Assembly (NCBI RefSeq): GCF_016905005.1
Contig: NZ_JADIKC010000003.1
Location: 682,001 to 746,000 of the forward strand
Source: Dyella kyungheensis
Lineage (GTDB): Bacteria; Pseudomonadota; Gammaproteobacteria; Xanthomonadales; Rhodanobacteraceae
Reading direction: 5' to 3'
DNA: 64,000 bases
The notes under the pieces are model-generated. The model worked only from the letters and a program-made list of their open reading frames with translations, made no database searches and was not told the DNA's origin. Shown here piece by piece: positions 18,086 through 27,844 of the stretch; the stretch's first letter is position 1; each line of letters begins with the position of its first letter. The position numbers and the translations under genes are program-made.

Positions 18086-19405
18086 ATGTCGCAGGTCTCG
18101 CCCAAAGTCGGTTTCGTCAGTCTTGGTTGCCCCAAGGCGCTGGTGGATTCCGAACGCATCCTCACCCAGCTCAAGGTCGAGGGCTACGAGATCGTGCCCA
18201 GTTATGGCGCGGCCGATGCCGTGGTGGTGAATACCTGCGGCTTCATCGATGCGGCTGTGCAGGAGTCGCTGGACGCGATTGGCGAAGCGCTGCACGAGAA
18301 CGGCAAGGTGATCGTCACCGGTTGCCTGGGCAAGCGCTCGGAACTGATCCGCGAGGCGTATCCCGATGTGCTGGCCATTACCGGTCCGCAGGACTATGCG
18401 AGCGTGATGCAGGCCGTGCATGCGGCGCTGCCGCCCAAGCGCAATCCGCTGCTGGACATCATTCCGGACACGGGTGTGAAGCTCACGCCCAAGCACTATG
18501 CCTACCTGAAGATTTCCGAAGGCTGCAATCACCGCTGCAGCTTCTGCATCATCCCGTCGATGCGCGGCGACCTGGTGTCGCGTCCGGTCGATGAAGTGCT
18601 GCTGGAAGCCGAGCGCCTGGTGAAGGGCGGCGTGAAGGAGCTGCTGGTGATCTCGCAGGACACCAGCGCCTACGGCGTGGACGTGAAGTACGCCGAGCGC
18701 CAGTGGCGCGACAAGAGCTACCGCACGCGCATGACCGAGCTGTGCGAAGGCCTGTCGGAACTGGGCGTGTGGACGCGGCTGCACTACGTCTATCCGTATC
18801 CGCACGTGGACGAAGTGATGCCGTTGATGGCGGAAGGAAAAATCCTGCCGTACCTCGACATCCCGTTCCAGCACGCCAGCCCGCGCATCCTCAAGCTGAT
18901 GAAGCGCCCGGGCAATATCGACAAGACGCTGGAGCGCATCCGCAACTGGCGCAAGGTCGTACCCGACCTCACCATCCGCAGCACCTTCATCGTCGGCTTC
19001 CCCGGCGAGACCGATGCGGAGTTCGAAGAGCTGCTCGACTTCCTGCGCGAAGCCGAACTCGACCGCGTCGGTGCGTTCGCCTATTCGCCGGTGGACGGCG
19101 CCAAGGCCAACGAGCTGCCGGGTGCGGTGTCCGAGGAACTGAAGGAAGATCGCCTGGAGCAGTTCATGGCGGTGCAGGCGGAAATTTCCGCGGCCAAGCT
19201 GCAGCGCAAGATCGGCCGCACGATGAAGGTGCTGGTCGACGAGGCGGGCGCGAATGGCGCCGTCGCGCGCTCGGCCGCCGATGCGCCGGAAATCGATGGC
19301 GTGGTGCACATCGCCAACGGCCAGCTGCTCAAGGCGGGCCAGTTCGTCGATGTGGTGATCGAAGACGCCGACGAGCACGACCTGCACGCCCGTCTGGCCG
19401 GTTGA
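18086..19405 (+). CDS. rimO: Ribosomal protein S12 methylthiotransferase
   Basis: Radical-SAM enzyme that methylthiolates an aspartate of ribosomal protein S12; 439 residues. The N-terminal domain with [16 protein letters not shown] carries the auxiliary-cluster cysteines; the radical-SAM motif is CNHRCSFC near residue 150; the GD(L)VSRP loop that follows and the C-terminal TRAM domain (about residues 375-435) complete the fold. ATG 18086 begins [11 protein letters not shown] -10-like TACAAT at 18046-18051 lies 34 nt upstream, with no clear -35. Confidence 0.96.
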   Translation: MSQVSPKVGFVSLGCPKALVDSERILTQLKVEGYEIVPSYGAADAVVVNTCGFIDAAVQESLDAIGEALHENGKVIVTGCLGKRSELIREAYPDVLAITGPQDYASVMQAVHAALPPKRNPLLDIIPDTGVKLTPKHYAYLKISEGCNHRCSFCIIPSMRGDLVSRPVDEVLLEAERLVKGGVKELLVISQDTSAYGVDVKYAERQWRDKSYRTRMTELCEGLSELGVWTRLHYVYPYPHVDEVMPLMAEGKILPYLDIPFQHASPRILKLMKRPGNIDKTLERIRNWRKVVPDLTIRSTFIVGFPGETDAEFEELLDFLREAELDRVGAFAYSPVDGAKANELPGAVSEELKEDRLEQFMAVQAEISAAKLQRKIGRTMKVLVDEAGANGAVARSAADAPEIDGVVHIANGQLLKAGQFVDVVIEDADEHDLHARLAG

Positions 19406-19418
19406 TCGCTGTGGCGTG

Positions 19419-20222
19419 ATGCGTTACGTCGCGCCGCTTCGCGAAGACGTCGATCCAGTGGTTTTCACGCGCTGGCCGCTGCGCGGCTGGCTCGGGCACG
19501 CCGCGTGGATACAAGGTGCGAATTGGCCTGGTATCGACGAACTCAACACCGCACGGCCCACCGGTCAGCACGAGCGCTTTGTCGCGCAAACGCCGGCGCT
19601 GCTGGACGACGGCCTGCACTACGAACAACGCATTGCCACGCGTGGCGAAATCGCCACGCGTGAAGCGAACTGGCACGACCTGTTCAATGCCATGGCCTGG
19701 CTGCGTTATCCAACGCTCAAGCGGGCGCTCAATACGCAGCAGATGACCGAGATCGCGAGCATGGGCACGCGGGAGCGCTCGCGCGCCCAGTACGCCATGA
19801 CGCATTTCGACGAGGCGGGCGTGGTGGTGACGCTGCGCCATCGTGGCTTGCTCGAGCTGTGGGACGCACACGACTGGTACGGCCTGTTCTGGCGCGAACG
19901 AAACGCGTGGCGGGAGGGGCGGGCAACCGTCCAGGTCTTTGGCCATGCCTTGCTCGAGCATGCCCTGACGCCGGCCAAGCTGCTGGTCGGCAAGGCGCTG
20001 GTGGTGATGGGCGACCATACGCAGGACGAAGCGATCGCTGCCTGCGCCGATGGCATCGCCTCGGGGCGCTTGCTGCGCGATCCGCTGGATCTGCGCCCGC
20101 TGCCGTTGTCCGGCCTGCCGGGATGGCATGCCGAGAGCGACACCGAGCCGTTCCACCGGCATGCCGAGTGCTACCAGCCGCGCCGCGAAGGGCGAGCGTA
20201 TCCGCCACCGATCGGACTCTGA
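19419..20222 (+). CDS. DUF3025 protein
   Basis: A 267-residue cytoplasmic protein of unknown function. NWHDLFNAMAWLRYP, KRALNTQQM and the THFDEAGVVV block are characteristic of DUF3025, found in beta- and gammaproteobacteria. There is no signal peptide or membrane helix. Start is ATG 19419 or the GTG just before it; it lies 13 nt after rimO on the same strand and may be read through from it. Confidence 0.8.
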   Translation: MRYVAPLREDVDPVVFTRWPLRGWLGHAAWIQGANWPGIDELNTARPTGQHERFVAQTPALLDDGLHYEQRIATRGEIATREANWHDLFNAMAWLRYPTLKRALNTQQMTEIASMGTRERSRAQYAMTHFDEAGVVVTLRHRGLLELWDAHDWYGLFWRERNAWREGRATVQVFGHALLEHALTPAKLLVGKALVVMGDHTQDEAIAACADGIASGRLLRDPLDLRPLPLSGLPGWHAESDTEPFHRHAECYQPRREGRAYPPPIGL

Positions 20223-20305
20223 TCTTCACGTCCGGCCCCCGGCAACAAATTGCGACGGCGCGACAATCGCGCTACAAGGAGATGCAGCGGGGCTGGGGAG
20301 TTGGC

Positions 20306-21349
20306 ATGGTTATGGCGGGTGGGATGCGCCGTGGATGGGGAGCGGGATGGTGGTGGCGAGCCGTGTGGACGGCCGGGCTGCTGCTGCCCGCCGTTCCGGT
20401 GCGCGCCGACGAAGTGGTGAAGGCGGGAGCCGATCCGGCCATCCATTTCGGCATCCTTCCGATCGGCAGCGCGTCCGAATCGCGCGAGCAGTGGCGTCCG
20501 CTGCTGGAGGATCTGGAGCGCAAGCTCGGTCATTCGGTCACCACCGTGTCCGTGAGCAGCTATGCGGGTCTTTCCGGCGCCATTGGCGACCAGCGTGTCG
20601 ACATCGCGTTCCTGTCGGGCCGGCTCGCCATCGAAGCGGTGGAGCATCAGCACATGAGCGTGGTTGCGCAATTCGTGCGCGCGGACGGCGTGAAGGGCAA
20701 TACGGCGATGCTCATCGTGCGTGCCGACAGTCCGATCCATTCGCTCAAGGACCTGCTGGCCAAACCCGGACGCTGGCGTTATGCGCGGGGCGAACCCCTG
20801 TCGGTCACCGGCTATGTGGCACCGGAGGCCGAGGTGTTCGCGCCGAAGGGACTCAATTCCGATACCTTCTTCGCCCACGTGCGCGTGGGCAACCACCAGA
20901 ACAACGCGCTTGCCGTCGCCAATGGCGAAGTGGACGTGGCGACCTGCAACAACCCGGACTTCGATCTGTTCCGGCGCAATTTCCCCTCCGAAGCCGCGCA
21001 ACTGCGCGTGATCTGGCGCTCCACGCTGATTCCCTCCGGCGTGCTGGTCGTACGCAATGGCATGAGCGAGCCGTTGCGCAGCCAGCTGATCGCCTTCATG
21101 CGCGGCTACGGGCAGGCGCCTGGCGCGGCCGGCGAGCGCGAGCGCGCCAACCTGGCGCGCATTCCCGACCTGGCCGGTTTCGCCAAGGCCGACAACGCCG
21201 TGCTGCGTCCCTTCATCGACATGGAATTTCGACTGAAACGCGAGCAGGTCGTGCACGGCCGCTGGGTCAACGAGCAGGCGAAGAGCGCGCGGCTCAAGCA
21301 GATCGACGTGGACTATCAGCTCGCCTTGAAGCAACTTCTGCGCGACTGA
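20306..21349 (+). CDS. PhnD-like periplasmic solute-binding protein
   Basis: An exported protein of about 347 residues. After a Trp-rich signal segment (WWWRAVWTAGLLLPAVPVRA) comes a phosphate/phosphonate-binding type domain: FGILPIGSASESREQWRPLL, LSGRLAIEA, and GYVAPEAEVFAPKG match the PhnD superfamily. ATG 20306 has GGGGAG 5 nt upstream; ATG 20282 lies directly against another AAGGAG and is less likely. No ABC permease or ATPase lies next to it, so it may act as a sensor or accessory ligand-binding protein. A 163-residue exported protein follows. Confidence 0.82.
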   Translation: MVMAGGMRRGWGAGWWWRAVWTAGLLLPAVPVRADEVVKAGADPAIHFGILPIGSASESREQWRPLLEDLERKLGHSVTTVSVSSYAGLSGAIGDQRVDIAFLSGRLAIEAVEHQHMSVVAQFVRADGVKGNTAMLIVRADSPIHSLKDLLAKPGRWRYARGEPLSVTGYVAPEAEVFAPKGLNSDTFFAHVRVGNHQNNALAVANGEVDVATCNNPDFDLFRRNFPSEAAQLRVIWRSTLIPSGVLVVRNGMSEPLRSQLIAFMRGYGQAPGAAGERERANLARIPDLAGFAKADNAVLRPFIDMEFRLKREQVVHGRWVNEQAKSARLKQIDVDYQLALKQLLRD

Positions 21350-21417
21350 GCTGTCCTTCAAACACCCCTGGAAGAACACGCTTGCCGGCCCGTCCCGGCA
21401 GCTTTGGAGAGAGCACC

Positions 21418-21909
21418 ATGTCCGTTTTTGATCGTGTCCTGTCTGCCTGCCGCCTTGCGGTGATTGCCATGGTGCTGGGCGCCGTGCCGCTGGTGCACGC
21501 ACAATTGAGCCCTGCTTCATTGCCGGACGCGGACAAGCAGCAGATCAAGAAATACACGCTGACCGACGATGTCTTCGGCCGCCTGGCTGCCGCCACCCGC
21601 GAAGCTCGGACCACCGGCATTCCGCCGCAGGCCGCACCCGATCCGAGCAAGGTGCATAGCCTGGACGATCTGGCCAACCAGGCGATGGCGGCCGACCCGC
21701 GCATTCCGGCCCTGGTGAAGAAGTACGGCTTTACGCCGCGCGAATTCATGCTGGCCAATATCGCGCTGATGAATGCGGTGATGGCCGTACAGGCACGCAA
21801 CGATCCTGCCTTGTCCGGCAACCTCAACCAGGTGTGGATCAACGCGGACAACATCCGCTTTGTCGAATCGCATCAGTCCGACGTGCAGGCCCTGCTGCGC
21901 GGACAGTGA
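21418..21909 (+). CDS. Exported protein of unknown function
   Basis: A 163-residue protein with a signal peptide (cleavage probably at VHA-Q near residue 28). The mature part is mostly helical, with KYTLTDDVFGRL, RIPALVKKYGFTPREFMLAN and a C-terminal NADNIRFVESHQSDVQAL. I do not recognise a family. GGAGAGAG lies upstream of ATG 21418. It follows the PhnD-like gene by 68 nt and converges on greB, ending 12 nt from its stop. Confidence 0.75.
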   Translation: MSVFDRVLSACRLAVIAMVLGAVPLVHAQLSPASLPDADKQQIKKYTLTDDVFGRLAAATREARTTGIPPQAAPDPSKVHSLDDLANQAMAADPRIPALVKKYGFTPREFMLANIALMNAVMAVQARNDPALSGNLNQVWINADNIRFVESHQSDVQALLRGQ

Positions 21910-21921
21910 GATCACTGGCGG

Positions 21922-22419
21922 TCAGTACTCGACCGCCACGATCGCGAAGCGCGTTCGGCCACTGGGCAACTCCGCTTCGAATTCGTCGTCGAGCCGTTTT
22001 TTCAGCACGGCGCGGGCGAGCGGCGAATCGATGCTGATCCAGCCCCGGCGCGCATCCGTCTCGTCCGGACCGACGATGCGATATTGCACGCTCTCGCCGC
22101 TGTCGACGTTTTCCAGTTCGATGCTCGCGCCGAAGAACACCATCGTCCGGTCCGCCGGCGCGCCTTCGGCCACCTTCAGCGATGGAATGCGCTTGCTCAG
22201 ATAGCGGGCACGACGATCGATCTCGCCGAGCTGCTTCTTGCGGTAGGTGTATTCGGCGTTCTCCGAGCGGTCGCCTTCGGCTGCGGCGGCTGCCAACGCC
22301 TTGACCACTTCCGGGCGCAGCGTGTGCCACAGGTGATCCAGCTCCGCCTTGAGCCTCTCGAAGCCCTCGCGGGTGATGATGGCAGTGGAAGAAGGCGAGG
22401 GTGGGCGCCAGCGGCTCAT
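21922..22419 (-). CDS. greB: Transcription elongation factor GreB
   Basis: Stimulates cleavage of backtracked RNA by RNA polymerase; 165 residues, typical for GreB. The N-terminal antiparallel coiled coil ([18 protein letters not shown] to about residue 85) has the acidic tip residues in GDRSENAEY, and the C-terminal FKBP-like domain holds [22 protein letters not shown] and a KKRLDDE segment characteristic of GreB over GreA. ATG 22419 gives [10 protein letters not shown]. Confidence 0.93.
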   Translation of the reverse strand: MSRWRPPSPSSTAIITREGFERLKAELDHLWHTLRPEVVKALAAAAAEGDRSENAEYTYRKKQLGEIDRRARYLSKRIPSLKVAEGAPADRTMVFFGASIELENVDSGESVQYRIVGPDETDARRGWISIDSPLARAVLKKRLDDEFEAELPSGRTRFAIVAVEY

Positions 22420-22519
22420 GCGTGGGTGGTTCCGTTGCGTTGCTTGTAGCGCGGATTTTAGCCGGCTCGCACGCGCACGGGGGGGCGGGAGCGACATCCG
22501 TGCGCTCCCGCCGGGCGTG

Positions 22520-22948
22520 TCACGGCGTGTTGACGGCGCCGGCCAGCTCGCTGGCGCTCATCGGCCCGAACGCAACGGTGTCGGTATGCGAGGCGATGAA
22601 CTGGCGAAATTCAACCGATGCCTTCGCACCGAAGGTCAGGCCCTTGGCTTTCGCCGCATCGTCTTCCTTCTTCTGCTGCGCGTCAGTGAGCTCGGGCGCG
22701 ATGGCGACGTAATCCCACGAATCGCCCTGGTAATGCGCGTACCACTGCGCGCGGGGCAGGCCCAACTGCTTGTCGATCGCATCGCGGTCGGCCATCCATT
22801 TGAGGAAGGCTTCGTGTTTGCCGGGGGCAACGCGATAAAGCGAAACAATCGCACGCGGCTCCTTGGCGGCCGACGTGCTTTGGGCGAAAGCGACGGGTGT
22901 CGCCAGCATCAGGCCAAGCCATACCACCTTGCCGATAACGTGACGCAT
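22520..22948 (-). CDS. Exported protein of unknown function, possible dimeric alpha/beta-barrel fold
   Basis: A 142-residue protein with a signal peptide (cleavage near AFA-Q, residue 23). The mature sequence has [21 protein letters not shown], which resembles the strand-helix unit of dimeric alpha/beta-barrel (ABM-like) proteins, but the match is weak and no function follows. AAGGAG lies 7 nt upstream of ATG 22948. Stand-alone gene. Confidence 0.72.
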   Translation of the reverse strand: MRHVIGKVVWLGLMLATPVAFAQSTSAAKEPRAIVSLYRVAPGKHEAFLKWMADRDAIDKQLGLPRAQWYAHYQGDSWDYVAIAPELTDAQQKKEDDAAKAKGLTFGAKASVEFRQFIASHTDTVAFGPMSASELAGAVNTP

Positions 22949-23093
22949 GGGATTCTCCTTGTGCACCAGGGTGAGCCGGTCGGATCGACGGCCGCAGGGC
23001 GCCGGAATCGCTTGCGGACGGGGCGATGCACCAAAAGGAGATGGTTTGCGCACGCTACACCCCGCTACGGGCAAGCCGCAACACGAAAAATGG

Positions 23094-24374
23094 CTAGTCG
23101 ACGGCGGGTGTCGGCCTGATTGCGGCGGCCGTTTGCAGTTGCGTCGCCTGCGCCACCAGCATGGGTTGCAGGGGGTGCTCCTGCCACGCAGCGGCGAGCT
23201 TGCCCAACAACACGCTGGCTTCGGCGTGTTGCCCCAGCCGTTCGGCCATCTGCCGTGCCGCGAGCAGGCCAAGCCGGGGGCATTCCGGCGAACGGGGCCA
23301 GCGCGCGAGAAAGCCGCGGCAGAGTCGCAGCGACAGGCGCGTCATGCCCGAACTGGCGGCCAGTTCGGCCAGCGTGGCGACGTGATCGGGCGAGTCGGGC
23401 AGGAACGCGCCATCGAGTTCCATGCACTCCTGGGTCACGCCGAGGGCGCGACGAGCCTCGTCGCCGGCCATCAAGGCGGCGATCCATAGCTGGCCGTGTT
23501 CCAGCAGACCGTCGCTCAATCCTTCCCTCTTCAACAGGTCGCGGTAGGCCTGGTGCAGCGATGCCGGCGCACTGCGGCCCTGCATGCGTTCCACCAGCAT
23601 GCCGATGGCGGCGCGGCGATCCACCAGCGCCATCTCGCGGACGGCGATGAGCAGGCGTTCGTCATCGTCTTCGCCGCTCTCGCGGATCAGGACCTCGGCT
23701 TCGGGCTCCAGATCGAAGCGTTCGTGATGCCGATGGATCATCACGCCCATCAGGTGCAGGTTGAAGATGATCAGGTACGTATAGGCGAACGCGAGCGGCG
23801 GCTGCCACCAGCCGAACCCCGATCCGGGTGCCAGCAGCCACGGCGACATGATCAGCACGCCGGTGACGAGGTTGATGACGACCGGAATGAAATAGCCCGC
23901 GCCGAGCCGGCCGATCACTTTCTGCCATTGCAGCGGATTGAATGCGCTCGCTTCGTCGCCGAACGCCAGCGACATGTCGATGGCGGGAAGCGTGAGCGAG
24001 CAGAACAGGATCAGCGGCCAGAACATCGGCGCGTAAAACAGTTTGCATGCCACGCACGCGATGACCACCAGCATGTGCAGCAAGGTGAGCATCCGGCCGG
24101 CCGCGGCGTTTTCGTCGTTGCCGACATCGGGCGGGTCCGCGAAGCCGTTGGCCGTATGCACCAGGCAGGCCGCCGCGTAGCGCCAGCGCGCCAGCCAGAG
24201 GAAGAAACCAAAACCCATGCCGATGACACCGGGCATGATGGTCAGGCACTGGCCCAGCGCGAGCAGGACGCAGGTGGCCAATGCCGCGCCGCGCAGCGGA
24301 TAGGTCAGACCCGCGACCAGGCGTTCGGACAACGGCGTATCGGGCGATACCGGTTTATGACGCGACAGGCGCAA
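23094..24374 (-). CDS. Polytopic membrane protein of unknown function
   Basis: A 426-residue protein. Roughly residues 25-220 contain about five hydrophobic helices (for example ALATCVLLALGQCLTIM and LTLLHMLVVIACVACKLFY); from about residue 230 it becomes soluble and helix-rich with a repeat-like pattern that may be TPR/SEL-like. The only start that keeps the N-terminal charged region is TTG 24374, with AAGGT about 10 nt upstream; the first ATG lies inside the first membrane helix. It follows a 52-residue membrane protein and a HerA-type ATPase on the same strand. Confidence 0.75.
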   Translation of the reverse strand: MRLSRHKPVSPDTPLSERLVAGLTYPLRGAALATCVLLALGQCLTIMPGVIGMGFGFFLWLARWRYAAACLVHTANGFADPPDVGNDENAAAGRMLTLLHMLVVIACVACKLFYAPMFWPLILFCSLTLPAIDMSLAFGDEASAFNPLQWQKVIGRLGAGYFIPVVINLVTGVLIMSPWLLAPGSGFGWWQPPLAFAYTYLIIFNLHLMGVMIHRHHERFDLEPEAEVLIRESGEDDDERLLIAVREMALVDRRAAIGMLVERMQGRSAPASLHQAYRDLLKREGLSDGLLEHGQLWIAALMAGDEARRALGVTQECMELDGAFLPDSPDHVATLAELAASSGMTRLSLRLCRGFLARWPRSPECPRLGLLAARQMAERLGQHAEASVLLGKLAAAWQEHPLQPMLVAQATQLQTAAAIRPTPAVD

Positions 24375-24410
24375 GCGTTCGAACCTTGTTTGCGGGGACG
24401 GGGTTGCGCG

Positions 24411-24569
24411 CTACGGCACGCGCTGGCACATGATGTAGCCCTGCTGTTCCAGCCATCCGCCTTTGAAATGCCGGCAGAGAAACCGCCCCGCGGAGCCATT
24501 GGCGAACAGCACCAGGAAAACGATCAGGAGGGTCGCCAGGGTCACGGCAATGATGCGTACGTTCGACAT
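24411..24569 (-). CDS. Small single-span membrane protein
   Basis: A 52-residue protein: MSNVR, then one strong hydrophobic helix (IIAVTLATLLIVFLVLFA), then a basic, cysteine-containing tail (FLCRHFKGGWLEQQG). Its ATG lies 4 nt after the stop codon of the HerA-like ATPase gene, which suggests translational coupling. No family recognised. It could be a membrane anchor for a neighbour, but that is inference. Confidence 0.55.
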   Translation of the reverse strand: MSNVRIIAVTLATLLIVFLVLFANGSAGRFLCRHFKGGWLEQQGYIMCQRVP

Positions 24570-24573
24570 GGTT

Positions 24574-26079
24574 TCAGCGCTTGCCGCCGAAAATGCCGCC
24601 CAGCACGCCGCGCACGATCTGCTGGCCCAGGCGCGAACCCGCCGCGCGCACGGCCGACTTGGCCATCGCCTCGACCATGCCCTGACGGCGGTTGGTGCCG
24701 AGCAAAATCTCGCGCGCCGCGTCCGTCCAGCCGCCGCTTTGCTGGGGCGCTGCACCGGCCGGCGTCTGCTTGGCCACCACCTGCGGATCGGCGGCTTTGT
24801 CGGCGGCGCGTTTGGCGAGCATTTCCGCCGCCGACTCGCGATTGATCGCCGTGTCGTATTTGCCGCCGACTGGCGAGCGTTGGCGCACCGTGGCGCGCTC
24901 CGCGTCGGTGATAGCACCAATGCGTGCCGTGGGCGCGGTCACCATCACGCGCTGCACCGGCGAGGGAACGCCGCCGTCGCCCAGGGTCGAGGCCAGCGCT
25001 TCGCCCACGGCGAGTTGGGTGATCGCTTCGGTCACGTTGATCTTCGGGTTCGCCACGAAGGTTTCGGCGGCGGCCTTCACGGCCTTCTGGTCGCGCGGCG
25101 TGAAGGCCCGGAGCGCATGCTGCACGCGATTGCCCATCTGGCCGAGGATATTGCCCGGCACATCGTCCGGATTCTGCGAGCAGAAATACACGCCTACACC
25201 CTTGGAGCGGATCAGCCGCACCACCTGTTCCACGCGCTGCAACAGCGCCGGCGGCGCGTCGTCGAACAACAGGTGTGCCTCGTCGAAGAAGAACACCAGC
25301 TTGGGCTGATCGAGGTCGCCCACTTCGGGCAATTGTTCGAACAATTCCGACAACAGCCACAACAGGAAGGTGGAATACAGCCGCGGCTTGAGGATCAGCT
25401 GGTCGGCGGCGAGCACGTTGATCACGCCACGGCCGCTCATGTCCTGGCGCATCAGGTCGGCCAGTTCCAGCGCGGGCTCGCCGAAGAACTGGTCGGCGCC
25501 ATCCTGTTCCAGCTTGAGTACGGCACGCTGGATCGCGGCGATGCTCTGCGTGCTGATCAGGCCGTAGTGGGTGGAGATGTCCTTGGCGTTTTCGCTGGCG
25601 AAGCCGAGCAGGGCGCGCAGGTCGGACAGGTCGAGCAGCAGCCAGCCCTGGTCGTCGGCCACCTTGAAGATCACTTCGAGCACGCCTTCCTGGGTGTCGT
25701 TGAGTTCCAGGATGCGGCCCAGCAGGGTGGGACCCATCTCGCTGATGGTGGCGCGCACCGGGTGGCCGAGCTTGCCGTAGATGTCCCAGAAGATCACCGG
25801 ATTCGCCTGCGGCTTCCAGTCGTTCAGATGCAGCTTGGCAAGGCGCGCCTTGAGCTTGTCGCCCGGCTCGCCTGCAGCCAGCGAGAGGCCGGCGAGGTCG
25901 CCCTTGGCATCGGCGAGGAAGCAGGGCACGCCGAGCTTCGAGAAGCCCTCGGCCAACACCATCAGCGAGACCGATTTGCCGGTGCCGGTGGCGCCCGCGA
26001 TCATGCCGTGGCGGTTGCCGTAGCGCGGATCGAGGCTGACGCTCGTCTCCTCGTTGCTGCCGATCAAGATCTCAGTCAT
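24574..26079 (-). CDS. HerA/YjgR-type ATPase (DUF853 family)
   Basis: A 501-residue FtsK/HerA-superfamily ATPase similar to E. coli YjgR. It starts MTEILIGSNEETSVSLDP, has Walker A GATGTGKS at about residues 29-36, Walker B LVFFFDEAHLLF near residue 240, and the sensor-like segment YFCSQNPDDVPGNILGQM. The C-terminal part is Ala/Gln-rich and ends in a Gly-rich region (VLGGIFGGKR). YjgR-type proteins have no settled role; the superfamily pumps DNA through hexamers. It is the first gene of a unit with two membrane proteins. Confidence 0.9.
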   Translation of the reverse strand: MTEILIGSNEETSVSLDPRYGNRHGMIAGATGTGKSVSLMVLAEGFSKLGVPCFLADAKGDLAGLSLAAGEPGDKLKARLAKLHLNDWKPQANPVIFWDIYGKLGHPVRATISEMGPTLLGRILELNDTQEGVLEVIFKVADDQGWLLLDLSDLRALLGFASENAKDISTHYGLISTQSIAAIQRAVLKLEQDGADQFFGEPALELADLMRQDMSGRGVINVLAADQLILKPRLYSTFLLWLLSELFEQLPEVGDLDQPKLVFFFDEAHLLFDDAPPALLQRVEQVVRLIRSKGVGVYFCSQNPDDVPGNILGQMGNRVQHALRAFTPRDQKAVKAAAETFVANPKINVTEAITQLAVGEALASTLGDGGVPSPVQRVMVTAPTARIGAITDAERATVRQRSPVGGKYDTAINRESAAEMLAKRAADKAADPQVVAKQTPAGAAPQQSGGWTDAAREILLGTNRRQGMVEAMAKSAVRAAGSRLGQQIVRGVLGGIFGGKR

Positions 26080-26223
26080 GGCGTTCCGTCCGTTGGGAGC
26101 AAGGCAATTGTAGCCACGCCGCGGCATCTTGCGGTTTGCGACGCGCGGGGCAAGAGTTTTCCGGTTGAGTGATGGCCCTTCCGCGCAGTAAGGTCGGTCT
26201 TTCGGTCTGGCAGTGACGTCTTC

Positions 26224-27732
26224 ATGGTTTTTCCCGCCTTTTTCCGTTCGTTGCGCATGGCGCCCCTGGCCAGCGCGATGGCGCTGCTTGCCGCCTGTTC
26301 CAGTGGTGGCGGCAGCAAGCCCGTAGCTCCCTCGCCCCAGGCCAATCAGCTCTACGCGCAGCTCGATCAAGCCAGCAAGGGCTACGAGACGGCGCTGGCC
26401 CAGGCGCGCGCCGGCAACACGCAGGCCTCGCAGCAAACGCTCACCGCGGCGCTGGATCAGCTGAAGACCGCTTCCGCGCAGTGCCCGTCGACGCCGGGCT
26501 GCGATTCGCAGCGCTTCTTCTCGGTGTTCGATCGCCTGTTGCGCCTGAAGGACGGCAATTTCGATCTCGGTGACGACATGGGCAGCATGGGCGCCGATCT
26601 GCCCGAAGGCAGCGACGCCGGCAAGACCGGCGCGGCGAGCCTGCCCGAGGCGCAGCGCAGCGTGACCTTGCTGCGCGGCCAGCAGTTGTCGCAACTGATC
26701 GCTATGAACGGTCCGGTCAAGGCGGCGCTGGAGATGTGGCTGACCCAGTGGCGCGGCAACCTGATGGATACCTACGTCAACTATCAGTTCCTGCGTTACC
26801 AGATGTGGCCGGCCTACCAGAAGGAAGATCTGCCCGAGGCGCTGCTGTTCGGCATCATGGCGAAGGAATCGGGCGGCAAGGTCCACGCGGTGTCGCGCTC
26901 GGGCGCGGCCGGCCCGCTGCAATTCATGTATGCCACCGGCGTGCGCTTCGGCCTCAATACAGAAGACGGTTTCGACTCGCGCTTCGATCCCGCCGAATCG
27001 GCGCGTGCCAACGCCGAGTACATGGACGAGCAGCTCAAGGCGTTCAACAACAACCTCGAACTCACCCTGGCCGCGTACAACGGCGGCGAAGGCCGCATGC
27101 GCCGCCTGGTGGGTGACAACACCTCGGTGAGCCTGTACGACCCGGTCATCTACAACCAGCTCTCGCAGGAAACGCGCGACTACGTACCCGCCGTGCTGGC
27201 AGCGGCCTGGTTGTTCCTGCATCCGGAGAGCTACAACCTGCGCTTCCCTCACGTGGATGGCGCGCAGGGCAGCGTGGTGTTGAAGCGTCCGGCCTCGCTC
27301 ACTGAGCTGACCGTATGCCTGGGCTCGGCCGCCGGCATGCAGGACGGCTGGTTCCGCACGCTGCGCAACCTTAATCCGCGCCTCGACCCGCAAGTGAGCC
27401 AGCCGACCGGCGCACGCATCATGCTGCCGAAGGTGCTGGAGAAGTCGTACGAGGCGCGGTGCACCACGGGTCCATGGCCGATTCTGGCGAACGACCTGCA
27501 TACCGCAGTGATCCCGGTGGTGCCTTCGTCGCCGTCACCGCCGGCGACCACTTCGTCGCGCAACGGCAGCACGTCGCGCACGCGCAACTACACGGTGAAG
27601 CGGGGCGACACGCTCACCGGCATCCTCAACAAGGTGGGTTGCTCCTCGGTGCAGGAGGTGTCGGAGATGAACGACCTCAAGCACCATCAGATCAAGCCGG
27701 GACAGGTGCTCAAGCTGCCGACCTGCCGCTGA
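26224..27732 (+). CDS. MltD-like membrane-bound lytic transglycosylase with LysM domain
   Basis: Peptidoglycan-cleaving lipoprotein of 502 residues. The signal peptide ends in lipobox LAAC near residue 24. A helical linker precedes the SLT domain, with the catalytic Glu in FGIMAKESGG (about residue 215), SGAAGPLQFM and LTLAAYNGGEGRM. One LysM domain (NYTVKRGDTLTGIL to the end) binds glycan. E. coli MltD has two LysM domains and no long N-terminal linker, so the orthology is partial. A strong terminator follows. Confidence 0.9.
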   Translation: MVFPAFFRSLRMAPLASAMALLAACSSGGGSKPVAPSPQANQLYAQLDQASKGYETALAQARAGNTQASQQTLTAALDQLKTASAQCPSTPGCDSQRFFSVFDRLLRLKDGNFDLGDDMGSMGADLPEGSDAGKTGAASLPEAQRSVTLLRGQQLSQLIAMNGPVKAALEMWLTQWRGNLMDTYVNYQFLRYQMWPAYQKEDLPEALLFGIMAKESGGKVHAVSRSGAAGPLQFMYATGVRFGLNTEDGFDSRFDPAESARANAEYMDEQLKAFNNNLELTLAAYNGGEGRMRRLVGDNTSVSLYDPVIYNQLSQETRDYVPAVLAAAWLFLHPESYNLRFPHVDGAQGSVVLKRPASLTELTVCLGSAAGMQDGWFRTLRNLNPRLDPQVSQPTGARIMLPKVLEKSYEARCTTGPWPILANDLHTAVIPVVPSSPSPPATTSSRNGSTSRTRNYTVKRGDTLTGILNKVGCSSVQEVSEMNDLKHHQIKPGQVLKLPTCR

Positions 27733-27750
27733 CGATTGATGGAACGAAAA

Positions 27751-27777
27751 CGCCGCCTCGAAAGGCGGCGTTTTTTT
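27751..27777 (+). terminator. Rho-independent terminator after the transglycosylase gene
   Basis: CGCCGCCT and AGGCGGCG form an 8-bp stem with a short loop, followed by seven T residues. It lies 19 nt after the stop. Confidence 0.9.
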
Positions 27778-27809
27778 GCCCGTCATTCCGGCGCAGGCCG
27801 GAATGACGG
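27778..27809. repeat. Palindromic repeat, family B (single hairpin copy)
   Basis: CCGTCATTCCGGC, GCAG, then GCCGGAATGACGG, directly after the terminator T-run, as at 2741-2774. Confidence 0.85.
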
Positions 27810-27844
27810 TGAGGGATAGAGGCGCCTGTGCGAGATATTAAGAC

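Noticed and set aside
26080-27501. Upstream extension of the HerA-like gene to about 975 codons
   Set aside because: The extension runs antisense through the transglycosylase gene; family members start at MTEILIGSNEE, ATG 26079.
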